From Amyelois transitella (taxonomy: Eukaryota > Arthropoda > Insecta > Lepidoptera > Pyralidae): 64,000 nucleotides of DNA. This document shows positions 47,301-58,900 of the stretch, piece by piece (positions within the stretch are counted from its first letter, which is position 1; the number at the start of each line of letters is the position of its first letter). The DNA lies in contig NC_083516.1 of assembly GCF_032362555.1 (NCBI RefSeq), positions 2,443,001 through 2,507,000 on the forward strand, read 5' to 3'. Made by a program: the position numbers and the translations under genes. The notes beneath the pieces are model-generated. The model worked only from the letters and a program-made list of their open reading frames with translations, ran no database searches and had not been told where the DNA came from.

Positions 47301-50300
47301 AAATAACTATACCAAATAAGTACATAAGTAAGTAACTATTTAGTTATGTAGTTATTTGGTAAAAATAAACACTAATTAAAATTAAGTGGACTATTTCTTG
47401 AATTACTACTTCCAGAACAATGTTTATTAATTATTTTTATTTATTTTTTTTACCGTCGGGCACTTGTGATAACACGAAGATAAGGTGGGCTTGTGGAAAT
47501 GATCATCGCTTCTATTTTTGGGGATATGAATCCAAGGCTTAAAGACTTTTTGGGGTCCAAACTTGGATAAAACCATCCTCCGAGCGGGCTCATTCATATC
47601 GTTACCTGGCGATAAAATATAAACATAGGTACATACATATAAATGCCTTAGTTTGAATACTAACCGATGCTCTTACGGCGAGGGAAAAATCGTGAGGCAA
47701 CATTAAGGCAAATGGATGTGTAATCATGATCGATCCAATTTGAGTTAGTTCCCCTGCAAAGGTTGCGGAGGTCAGACGGGAGTCGCTTCATATAAAAACC
47801 TGATTCACGAAATCCAAGGTCAAAGGCATACTCCTCTCCAGAGTGGTGAGGATGCAACCGGGACTCTTACGGTGTAGACAGAGCCTAAAGTCTCTCAATG
47901 ACTGAAAAGCCACGTTCGGCTTAAAGGTAGAATTGAGATTCAAATAGTGCTAGGTTGAAAGCGCATCGCCTAAAAAAAGAATCATAAGTTTACTAGCCTA
48001 TCCCTTCATTGCCTTTACGACATCCATGGGATGAAATGGTTCTATTCTGAAAACCACGCGGCACTCTACAATTAAATCAAGAAACAAACCTGGTATTTCT
48101 CTGACAGGCAAATCCAAAACGTGTGTCGCCGCAAAAAAGTTATCTATCGTTTCATTTACATTCCCATTAAAATTAAGGAAACTTCCGTCTATTATAAATA
48201 GATGTTTTTGTACATTTTCACCGGTAGAATTCACTGGAACATCGATTTCATCGTCGAATTCAGTGATTTCAACATCATTGCAAAGATAATCGTCAGTTTG
48301 TTCGAAGTGTTCTTTATTTTGGCAGTTATATTTATTAAGTTGGCAATTGTTTTTGAATAATCTAATTCTGTAGCCTTTTATGTCTCGTTTTGAGGCGCAG
48401 GTGTAGTTAAGGTCTTGGGTTTCGGTACAGACGTAATGGGAACAATTTTGTTCGATGTCAGTCAGCTCGGCATGGTCTTGCGGCTGTTTGTGATTACCGG
48501 AAAATGCTTGGTCACAATACTCCATGTTGATTAAGCCGTATGCTGAAAGCAATATCTGAATGTATTAAAATTTAATATAGTATCGTTAAGTGGAAAGAGG
48601 TAGTCTCTGCCTACCCCTCCGGGAAAGAGGCGTGATTTTATGTATGTATGTATGTATCGTTGAGTTATTATTTCAATCTGTGTAATCTGTTCCGTATATA
48701 TTAATTTATTATTTATTAAAAGGTTACGACAAAGAAGAAGCGATATAATAATTTATTGATTTATTAATGCTGAACGTCGCCTTTCAGTCTTTTCAAGACT
48801 GTTCGGCTCTACCTACCCCGCAAGGGATATAGACGTGACTATATGTATATAAGTGTATTAAATGTCTATGTTTAAACTACTAAATTTATTATTTTTTACT
48901 CCACACAAAATTAAAGGGTGTCGATAGACTTTTGTCTGACTGCGCTTCTGTGGTCTTATTTTTATCAAAGCGAATTATTTATATGGATTTGTAAAAAAAA
49001 GCTGTATAAAAAAGCGGCAGAAGCCAAAAAAATTGCTGTCTCGTTTCAAGTCATAATAAAAAGCGAAACAGCGATTGTTTTTGGCGCGATAAAAACGGCG
49101 TTGCTATGGGGGATGCTAATACGAGTATTACTTATTTTCAAGAAGATATACACTCTAGGTTTAATATTGAGGGCGTATGGACGAATATTTACTGAATAAT
49201 AAAGTAATTTGAGTATTCAAGAGGACTCAATAGAAAGTACTACAAGTCGTAGCAGGTGCTACGAGTTTGCTACGAATTAAGAATTTATTATATAAAAAAT
49301 CGGAAATTACAAGTCAATAATTTTACTTTAATTAAATTTAAAATATTTTAGAATTTTTTTATATTATTAGTATTTAATACTTATTTTTTCCTCGTAAGAA
49401 GTACCTATTAACAAAGTTTTGATTGTTACATGTTAAAATGTTTTTGTTACTAACTTATAGATTCGTTCGTAGCATTTCGTAGCAGGTGCTACGAGATTTT
49501 TTAGTATAAAATTGTAACAAAATGTGCAATTAATTAATTTATTTAAAAAAATTACATTTATCGGTATAACCCATATTTCTTTTTTCTTTGAGGTGAGCAA
49601 CGCTTTATTGAAGATTAATATCCATCATAATTTTCTATCTAAACCTTAAGAGTATCTACATAACAGTTACTTAACGCCATCTATCGTGCAGTAGCCATAC
49701 TATGGAGATTTTATTCAGATTACTCTTAATAATATTTTTTTTTGTGTATTCTGCATCAAGACATTAAAATAATAAGTTATTTAGTGAGTTAAATTTCTTA
49801 AATATTTGACTTAACAGGTTTTAACGACAAAATTTTATTTTATTCATAAAGTAGTTGTGCAAAGTTCGTCTACTTGTAATTTAATCATTTTAAATGTTAA
49901 TTTGACTCAATACTAATTTATATGTATTTATTTTAGTACATCAGTAAAAAACGAAAAGTATTCTTGAGATTTTTGAAGTATCAAGTTGTCCAATTTTGAC
50001 AAAAATATGGATATATGAATCTAGGCCTATTTGGCAATGCACCGACGGCAAAATGCATTTTTGCCGTGCTTGAATGGTAATATTTATGGAGTTCTTTGAA
50101 AGTTTATAAATAATGCAAGTAGTAGGAAACATAACAAAGATCTACTAGGCTTTTGCCTGCGACTTTGTAGATGCGTTGCAGTGCGTTTTCAGTGAAAAAT
50201 ATAGAGCAAGATAGACAGAAATAGAAGAAAAAGATAGTTACTATTAACTATTTTCTACAAAATATATTTTTGGAAGTTGTACGTAGGTATGTACCTCCCT

Positions 50301-50870
50301 ATGTTATTAATAAAATAATATCTACAATTTTATTTTTTATCCGCGTTAATAAGACTAATAACTTTAACAAAGAGAAAAATAACTAGATTCTGATTCTAGG
50401 TTCTGAAAGCATTCATACTTATAGATAATCTTTCTGGTGGTTGTGTCTCAGTGGGTGTGAATACAACCATCCCGAAGAATCCGGCAAAGCCGGCTAAGGC
50501 TTACGGATTTTTGGTAATATTGAAAACAAAAAGATATATACAATAGAATAAAATGAATAAATCATCCATTAATTCGAGACTTGTATAAAGGAATATTAAC
50601 TCAACGAGATTAGGGTTAATCGATAACACAAGTATATTTTTTAAATAGGTACCTACCTTCTTTATCGGGGACGTTGCATCCAAAATGAAGTAAATCGCAT
50701 GAATTGTCAAATATCCTCAGACTATAACCCTCGCCTTCCTCTCTTACACCACAAACTCTCTTGGGTTCTCCTTCAAAGCAGTCCAAATCGGCACAAAACT
50801 CCTCTTTTTGGATATTTTTAATTTGACCGATAGTGGTACAAACAATAAGATATTGTGTTAAAGTTTTCAT
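44329..50870 (-). CDS. Secreted protein with three Kazal-like modules (five exons, 384 residues)
   Basis: Minus-strand exons: 50657-50870, 48090-48542, 47454-47605, 46836-46983, 44329-44516. All junctions are GT-AG and keep the frame (phases 1, 1, 0, 1). The start is the ATG at 50868-50870, followed by a weak leader (YLIVCTTIGQI). Three cysteine modules follow: C26, C31, C40, C58, C65; C105, C110, C120, C138, C145; and C271, C275, C283, C301, C308. Each ends C-x17-C-x6-C, the spacing of insect vasotab-type Kazal domains; the third also has the classic CPDTYAPVCG and FQNHCFMDIAQC. Kazal proteins usually inhibit serine proteases or act as secreted ligands; which applies here is not known. Between modules 2 and 3 lies a long linker with NxS/T sites (NCS, NYT, NST, NET). 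The tail (RLKKKGRFRYKFNNMRFFNN) is very basic. An ATTAAA near 44303 could be the poly(A) signal. Introns are full of SINEs. Confidence 0.85.
44626..45120. repeat. 22440-23375-family element split by a nested insertion
   Basis: 44626-44715 (CGCGACGCTATCAG, GTCTAAATCGCGC) and 45035-45120 (GTCACACCTAGCCTGG, ATCGCTCCCGCTACAA) match two parts of the 22440-23375 element inverted. The 300 bases between, ending in AATAAATATTTTTCATTTTT, look like an inserted retroposon tail. Lies in the last Kazal-gene intron. Confidence 0.5.
45176..45475 (-). mobile_element. SL1 variant with an alternative head, second copy
   Basis: Close match to 2893-3186 through both halves, including the non-SL1 head (GAAGAGTAGCTTATTATAAG). 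Confidence 0.7.
47034..47275 (+). mobile_element. SL1, full length
   Basis: TGCCGTGTGGTTCCCGGCAC to CCACAAGGGATAT. Lies about 50 bases upstream (on the minus strand) of Kazal exon 4. Confidence 0.75.
47630..47868 (+). mobile_element. SER-SINE
   Basis: TTACGGCGAGGGAAAAATCG through GTCGCTTCATATAAAAACCT to GATGCAACCGGGACT; abuts the next SL1 copy. Confidence 0.65.
47869..48065 (-). mobile_element. SL1, decayed
   Basis: GTGTAGACAGAGCCTAAAG to GAAAACCACGCGGCA on plus. It ends about 25 bases from the donor of Kazal exon 2, so read-through of that exon would run into it. Confidence 0.6.
48589..48720 (+). mobile_element. LINE tail followed by a T-SINE tail
   Basis: AAGTGGAAAGAGGTAGTCTC to GCGTGATTTTATGTATGTAT, then TATCGTTGAGTTA and CAATCTGTGTAATCTGTTCC: two retroposon ends joined, as in template jumping or nested insertion. 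Confidence 0.6.
48770..48855 (+). mobile_element. SL1 3' fragment
   Basis: TTTCAGTCTTTTCAAGACTG, CCCGCAAGGG hairpin, ATAGACGTGACTATATGTAT. Confidence 0.65.
49025..49115 (+). repeat. Dispersed repeat shared with 55185-55280
   Basis: GTCATAATAAAAAGCG and GGCGCGATAAAAACGGCGTT recur inverted in the third intron side of the Vms1 gene region at 55185-55280. Probably a MITE. Confidence 0.5.
49247..49494. mobile_element. MITE-like element with palindromic terminal inverted repeats
   Basis: The ends carry the palindrome TCGTAGCAGGTGCTACGA at 49247-49264 and 49477-49494. Beyond the palindrome the inner bases also pair (GCTACGAA at the left against TTCGTAGC at the right), giving about 34-bp inverted ends around an AT-rich core. 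No ORF. Lies in Kazal-gene intron 1. Confidence 0.55.
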
Positions 50871-52997
50871 ATTATTATTTTCTATTAAAGGCACAAAAAT
50901 ATCACTCCTAATTTAATTTATTTAACGAATTTAATGCATTAATTTATTTAATAAGCCATCACAAATCGCAATCTATCACTTAATTATGCATCAAAATAGG
51001 CATAGCTTATTATAACAATATACTAACATTGAGTAGGTAGGTATGTAATGTACTAGATCAGCAAGTTTATCCAAATATTTTATAAAAATATTTATTTTTA
51101 ACTTCATAAAAAGTAGGTAATTATTGAAAAATATTTCGACCTTATTTGCTTATGTAAGTGAGATAAGTAACATCTACGAATTACTAGAACCTTGAAATGG
51201 TTATGCAATTTTCCTGAACGACTCCTGTAATTGATCATTAAATAGGAAAAAAGCAATTTTCTTTTTACAAAATGCTCATGCTCATTTTATGAGTATTTAA
51301 TAAAACATTAAAACAAAGTTAATTGCCGTCAAACTGAATTGATTCGATAAGACGATATAAATAAAAAGTGGCCTTTCAATATTTTCGAGACTGTTGGCTA
51401 TGTCTACCCAGGAAGTGTTTAAAACGTGAATATGTGTATGACATATTATGTAGGAAGGTATGGACTATGTTAATTTTTTTTTGTAAGTAAATACCAACTG
51501 ACGAAGTTAACTTTTATTTTTTATCGTATTTTCTTGTTAGAGTTGCGATCTGGCATGGTGGCTGGAGGTCACACACCAAATGTTTCTCTACACTTGTCTT
51601 AATATCTATTTGACCAAGACGTTGGTCAGGGCTCTCAGTCCAGCGCAGAGAAGATGTTCCACGAAACGTAACATAACCCACCACCTACTCCACGATCACT
51701 CTAAAGCGAAGAGACAGCACCTACTGTACGCATCCCAAATTAGTGGCCGCCCTATACTCTTCGACACTTGAAAGAAAGAAAAATCTTTATTTAGCACAAG
51801 CGGTAACATAGCATTGTTCATAAACATAGAAATATTGCCATGATCCTTTTATATGAAATTTAATAAAGTTCCTATATTATTTTAAAAAACCTTTTGAAAC
51901 ATCAACCCACCTGGATTTCATTGGTAGGTACTTACATCCCACCTATACATTTAATTACTTGACTTCAAAAGAGGTTCTCAATCAGAACTACTCTTTGTTT
52001 AAAATAAATATAGTATTTTTTTTCGATTTATACTTTATTTTGTCACATAAAAAATACTTATTGTCTTTGAAACACGCATCTGAAAAAAATTTAAAAAAAT
52101 TCTTAAAATTGAACTATATTTCAGAATATTTTTTTCAAATTATAACTCTGTGCTCCGCAATCACTTCAGTATATACATGTACACGTCTTCTGCTGGTTTG
52201 GTTTTTGTTGCCCCTTGATTATCGATTCACCCCGTTTTACGACGTAAATTTCTTTGCCTATCTATGCTATTAAAAATAATAACGTCAATGTAATTTTATG
52301 TGACATTGACATAATGCCAATTTCTGACGTTGGCACTAATTTGGCATTTGTGGGATGACAATGACAGTGTACGTCACATTAGGTTGCGTCAGTGTAGCCA
52401 ACTTAGTGTTTTCAGCGCTAAATCAGGCGCCTTTCATCACTTGTTAGCACCCAATATCTGGAGCTTAGCGTTAATTTATGGTAATTTTTTGTAATGCTAT
52501 GCTATTGATAATATGATAATATTACACGAGCAGAAATAAAAAACAAAGGTCGTTAGAAAAGCAGTTTTTAGTCAAAATTAGGGACTAAAAAAGTTGCACA
52601 AATCTTTACGTACGATGAAGTTCTTTTATTGGACAAAATTGTCAATGTTATGTAAATATGTATTTCACATATTGAGCGCTAGTTTTTGGCCATTTGGCGC
52701 AATTTCAGGGTAAGTTATGTCTATCTAGATTCCAATTGAATTTTTAGAATCTAAATATACCTACCCTAAAAATGCACTGTGCCAAATTTCTGGTGAAAAG
52801 GCGCTTAAAAGATAATCAATTTGGCGCCTTTTCATCTGAGACAGTGGCAACAGTGGCTTTGGATGATCTCTCTGACTGAAACTGATTGCATTAGATAAAC
52901 ATTACAAAATTGCAGCTCTTTGGTGTTGTTTTATATAGTAAATATAAATATGAAATCTCATTACTTTGACAATTAAATTAAATAAAATATTAGAGAT
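50871..52997. promoter_or_regulatory. Divergent intergenic region between the Kazal and Vms1 genes
   Basis: About 2.1 kb separates the two start codons, so both promoters must lie here. Bases 52280-52870 are less AT-rich, with repeated TTGGCGC-type motifs (52694, 52820) and TGACGT motifs near 52326. A partial SL1 tail is at 51370-51430. No TATA box assigned. Confidence 0.4.
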
Positions 52998-55900
52998 ATG
53001 TCTTTCAAACCAGAAATAGTGAAACCTAAGACTGTAAAACTTTTCGAATTAGATAACTTCGAAAAGCTGCTAAAAGGACTGAACGTTGCCACATGCATGC
53101 TTACAGAGTCACACCAAGTTGGTAAGCCATAAGCCTTTATTCCCTGTCTGCTACAATAGTAAATTATATAAGAAATTATTCGTGCCTATTTAGAAATAAC
53201 CTCAATAAAAAACTTCGTTAAATCTTTGAATTTTCACAATTACAAATTATTTCCCTTCATGAAGGAAACTGGTAGTCTAGAGCTGTTGAAACCAGTTAGT
53301 GCAATTCAGCGAATACTGTTGTATGTCAATAAATGTATATTTATGTTCTTAACTTTCTGACTCATAAAATTGCACCACATTATTTTCTCCATGTGTGTGT
53401 TATATTTCATTAAGTATTAATAAATATTATATGTATTTCATTTATTTAACTAAGATGGTTGTAAAACTAAGCACTGTGCAGTGCCAAAAATGGCACTTTA
53501 CTTCTAATTTTTGACATAAATGTTGTAGTGTTTTATTTAATGACTAGGTTTCATCATAAAAAATGTGATAACAAAATTATAAAAGAAACAACAAAAGAAA
53601 AAATTGTTGTCTTTTCAACTTTATGGTCCCACTGCCAAATGCCTTTATAATCATAAACATTTTTCAGTTGATGAACAAAGTGTAATACGTCGTCTAAGTG
53701 CATTAACCCTGAATGGTCCATCGGATGGCAACTGTTGCTCGTGCTGTGGTGTTGGTCCATTTGACACGAGGGCCCAGCAGACAGCGCATTACAAACATCA
53801 TTGGCATAACCACAATCTTAAGCGGAAGCTGTTTGGGAAGGCTCCCTTGTCATTAGGACAGTTTAATTCTAGGCAAGGTATGGTCAACTTTATTTTATTA
53901 TATTTTAACCTTAGTACATATTAATTTTATAATTATGAAAGTGTGTCTGTTTGTCCAACACTTTCATGTCAAAACCACTAAACTGAACTTCATAAAATTT
54001 TGCATAGATATCAAGTGAAGTATTTAAAAAGACTTATTGGTAAAATATTTAAATTGACTTAGATGCATTTGGAGCCATGAGCTAAAAGCTAGTAATTATA
54101 TATAAGGGAAAGGTTAATCAATGAACTTTTGTTTTTTTTACTGAATGCATAATAACTTACTCAATTGTGTACAGTTACTTACTTAACATTTCAAACTTCT
54201 GTGTGATATAGCTATTGCCTTTAGTTATTATTCCAGTCTTGTCGTACAGAAAATAAAATACAGTCCTTTTTTTAAGTGACCCAGAAAATTATTCATAAAT
54301 ATTGTAATAATAACAGATAATCGTGTTTACAATATTTGTTAATCCAAATGTTACAGATGATTCCAGTGTCTCAGGGTCAGACTCCGAGTCGGAGGAGCCG
54401 AGCAGCAACCCAGCTAGCGATCTGTTTGCTGCGGCCACCAGGCATTGCAAGGCTTTCTTCACCAACAAGAAGGGACAGGTCTTCTGTATCTACAGGTGCA
54501 TACTGCATCATAGAAAGGTACCTTGGGAAATTGAATATTAAGTAATGTCATTGTCAGATTCGGCATAGTGCTGTATATGGGTAATATTCTTTACACTCCG
54601 TGAATAAAATGTGATTTGGATCAGATAAAGTCATCTAAATATACTTTTTTATCTGTCACCTGCAGGAGGAGTTGTCGACTGATGGCGACGGTAGCGCATG
54701 GGTAGAACGGTGTGAGCGTCTCATCATCCCCGGCTACCAACGCTGGGCTGTCGTCATGGTCTCCGGAGGACACTTCGCAGGAGCTATATTCTCTGGGGCT
54801 GTACCCGTAGTGCACAAGACCTTCCACTCTTATGTGACTAGAAGAGGCCAGGGGCAAGCTCAAGGGACGAGGGATAACCATGGAAGTGCACCAAGATCAG
54901 CCGGTGCAAGTTTGAGGAGATATAACCAGGCTCAGTTTTTGGAGGTCAGCTTTAATTCGGCTTTAGATATTCATATTTACATTTACAATATTAGAGATAC
55001 TGTTGCATTGAAGGGAAGTAAATAGTGAGAAACAGAACATGTTACATTTAGAAAACTGAATGCTGGTTTAGGCTCATTAACAGCGCCATGTAATAAAACT
55101 GGTATTGCTCTGTCCAACATCTGATTTGAGGTCAAATTACTATGACTAATGTCAGGAAGAAGAGGTATAATGATCAATAATGATCAGCCCCCATAACATA
55201 AACGCTTGCGACGCCGTTTTTATCGCGCGATACACTATCTCTGTCCCGTTTCACGTCATAATAAATCGTTACAGAGATAGTATTTCTGCAGTGGCTGTTT
55301 GACAAGATTTTAAGTAATGCTCCTGTAAGCTAGCTATTAATCGTATAACTATTTATTTCAGCATGTACAAGAAATAATGGCATCATGGACTGAAGACTTG
55401 GTTGGCTGTTCTTTGATTCTATACAGGGCAGTGGGCTCCACCAACCAAGCGGCCATCTTTGGGAAGAACTCACCATTAAACCGAGACGATTTGAGAGTCC
55501 GTCCGTTGCCATTCCCAACGAAGAAACCTACTTATAAGGAGGTCAGGAGAGTGCATGAGACTATAGCCAGTGTTGAAGTGTATGGTTAGTATATTTTTTA
55601 TTATATGTTGTTAAGTAATATCTGGTTTTTAAATGTCGAAATAAGTGCGCCATACAAAGTCTTACATGCAAATGTTCCGCCTTCATTGTCTCAAGATGTT
55701 AAACAATTCTTATGGGACTCCACTAATTATTCAGGTATCCATTTACCAGTTACTACCAGGTTCCTCTGGTGTTAAGCGGTTACCATATTCCATGGACCTC
55801 TTGTTCATCTACAAGAAACACCAATGTTTACGTATTGATTAATATTTTTTTATTATTTTCTTTTAGACACCATGGAATTGTTCCAAAAAGCGCTGATAGC

Positions 55901-58900
55901 TTCCACAGCTAAGAGTACCACGAAAACTGTTCCCTCAGACACCAGTATAGAGAAAAAGAAGAGTACGCCAAGTAAACCCATAGACAGGGCAAAATCCAGG
56001 TAATTTCTTATTATTAAAATATTAATACAATTAAAAATTTATTTTACATAGAGCAATACTAATTCGATTAGTTTTTAATTTTTTTATTATATTTTGATAT
56101 TAAGTAATTCTTTTTAATGATTAAAATTAATAGATAATATTTACAAAAATTATATGCACACTTGCATCAGCAACAGGCCTCGTCTAAATTGCGTGTTTTC
56201 TCAAACAGTGATTATGTTTCATGAAAAAAAGGTAACAAAAATATTCGTTCATTAATTTAAAAAATCTGGATGACAATTTCCGGAAAAATTAAACACACAT
56301 CATTTTTATATCTCTAGAGAGCGCACACCACGAGAATTACCCACCCAAATAATGTCGAGCGAAGACGAGGGTCCGTGTTACATTGACTCGGAAACACCAG
56401 TAGATTGGATCAAAACTCTTTCAGAACAAAGCAAGAAAGGCGTCATAACTAACTCGAGGAAAGATCTACTGAACGATTGCAATGTGCCGCGTCCGATAAG
56501 CTCTGAGAGTGAGAACGAAGTCGAAAAGAGAGAGGTGAAAAAGAAGAAGAAGAAAAAGCCGGAGAAGAGTGAAGAGAAGTTGGTTAAGAAGCCACAGCCA
56601 CAGAAAATTTCGACGAATATTAAAAAGGTATTTATTTTACAGTGTTAAATTTTAGGCCGAATTTTACAATAATTACAATTAAAAAAAACACAGGCAAGTG
56701 CGAGAAAATGTGAAATATACTAAATTCTCTTTATACTTAATAGAAATCAAAGAAGTAAATTGTAAGTAGGTATCTATAATTTTTCCTTTGTGTATTCGAG
56801 GTGATACAAAACATGCACAGGTACAAATCCCACCCTGGTTATTAAGTAAGAGCATTGGTTACTATACCAATGCTCTTACGGTGAGGGAAAACATCGTGAG
56901 GAAACCTGTATATTTAGAAACTAGATTCATAACCATGAATCCAATACGGGTTAAGTTTACCTGCAAAGGTTTCGTAAGTAAGATCGCTTCATGTAAAAAC
57001 CTGATTCACCAAGTCCAGGATACGAGGTCAAAGGCATACCCCGGGCTCCTTTTCAGAGTGATGAGGATGCAACCGGGTCTAAAGCCAGGAAGAAAAAGTT
57101 AGTGAACATGTAGTAGATGAGTTAATAATTGAGAATCTTCTACATAAACATACATACAGTCATACGCAGAGCCAAGAGTTTAGTGTAATATTTTGGCTCA
57201 GATGTGGAAACTAATATCCGGCGCCGAGTGTACATCGCTGGAGACCATTCTAGAAGAGTTCGAGGTCAACGAACTGGAAGCAGCGTGCAACACTCAGGAC
57301 CCGGCAGATGGCAACACTGCGCTGCACAAAGCGGCCATTGCAGCCAAACCTGAGATTGTCACGTGAGTTTTCAAAGAGACTTGAAATAGTTTGACCAGAT
57401 AAGTATAGCAGACCTCGCCATATTGCGGCCAAAAAAGTGAATTAAAATATTGAGCTGGCAATAATTAATCAAAAACCAGTAAGCATAACCCAACGCTAAT
57501 AAGAAGTCGGCTTTGTTAATGATTCTTATTAAAATCTTCAAAATGCCAACTTCCTATAGAAGATTCTAAAACAGGCTTGCATAAATTTGACAAAAGAGCA
57601 GTAATATCACTCAATACGACTATAAAATTCAAATATTTTCTGTCAGTGCCGAAGAAATCGTTAACAAACTGCACTGTAGCATTTTCTTCGTTGTTGAAGA
57701 AAATGCTGCATTGCAGTTTGTTACCGGTTCTTCTGCACTGACGCCTTGGAAGCGGTAGTAAACTTAGTTTTAAGTATTTGACGTCAACCAATGTTGTTAA
57801 ACCATACGTTTTGACAATTATTAAGCGATATGAAGTATCCTGTAATAATGAATAAAAAATTTTGAATTGAATTTGAATTCAATAAAGTCAAGTTCACAAT
57901 ATTTGCCGGTGCCGCCAGCCAACTGTTGACCGCCGGCGGCGACCCGTGCGTCCGGAACCACGTGCTGCAGACGCCGTACTCGGCCACCCCCCACGTGGAA
58001 ACCAGGGTGGCCTTCAGACTGTTCCAGGGGCGGTACCCGGACAAATATAACTATGCTAAGGTGAGATTTATTTCAAAATTGTAAATAGTTTCGTACACAA
58101 TTACAGTATTACCACTTCTATAAGTTACACCGATGTATGCGCATGCATTTTGTTTGCCGCGAAAATATTCGAGCGATTGAGCCTATCAGAGAACAAGTTA
58201 ACGCGAATTTGTATGTGATTTGATCAGCGCCACCTAGTAGTAACGCGATGGCACTAATGCAATTCTATAAAAATTCGTGATAACTTGCTCGACGCGTTTG
58301 ATCGAGTAAAACTCGCAAATATATTATCTGAAACTGAACTGTACTCTATAATATTGTGCTACTTTTGTGAGCGAGATAGCAGGAGATATTTTGTTATTAG
58401 GATTTTAACTTTAATGTAATTGTAATAAGGTCCTTATTGTATTGAGCTTTTTCGGCGATAGGTTTCGCTATTCGGCGCCGTCGAATATTGACCGGGCGAC
58501 TTATTAAGTTTTGATATCAACGAGACGTGCAGAGCACTGAGGAATTAACAACCTAGTTACTTCTGAAAGTCTGTCTGTTGTGTTGTATTTTGACTTTAAA
58601 ACTGTTCTCGGACCATTCTTTGACTTATAAAGACTTCGACAAAATAAGTTTTCACCCTTTCGTGTTCAGCCGATATATGACTAAAAATTATATCGTTGAT
58701 GGTAAAACTTTCAGTTATTTATGCGTTATTTATTACAGACAAAAATAATAAATATCAAGTTTTATGTAATGATCAGTTAACAATGTTAATTTTTATATGC
58801 AGTCACAAATCCCCGGGCCCATAACCCCGGAACTTCTAGAACAAGAGAAGGAGAGGAAAGCGCAGCAGAAGCGTGCGAAGAGACAACGCGACAAGGAGAA

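Noticed and set aside
48918..49199. 93-codon plus ORF
   Set aside because: It overlaps the MITE-like repeat at 49025-49115 and is antisense within a Kazal intron.
57784..58044. Minus ORF over Vms1 exon 9
   Set aside because: Shadow of the ankyrin exon and the LINE tail.
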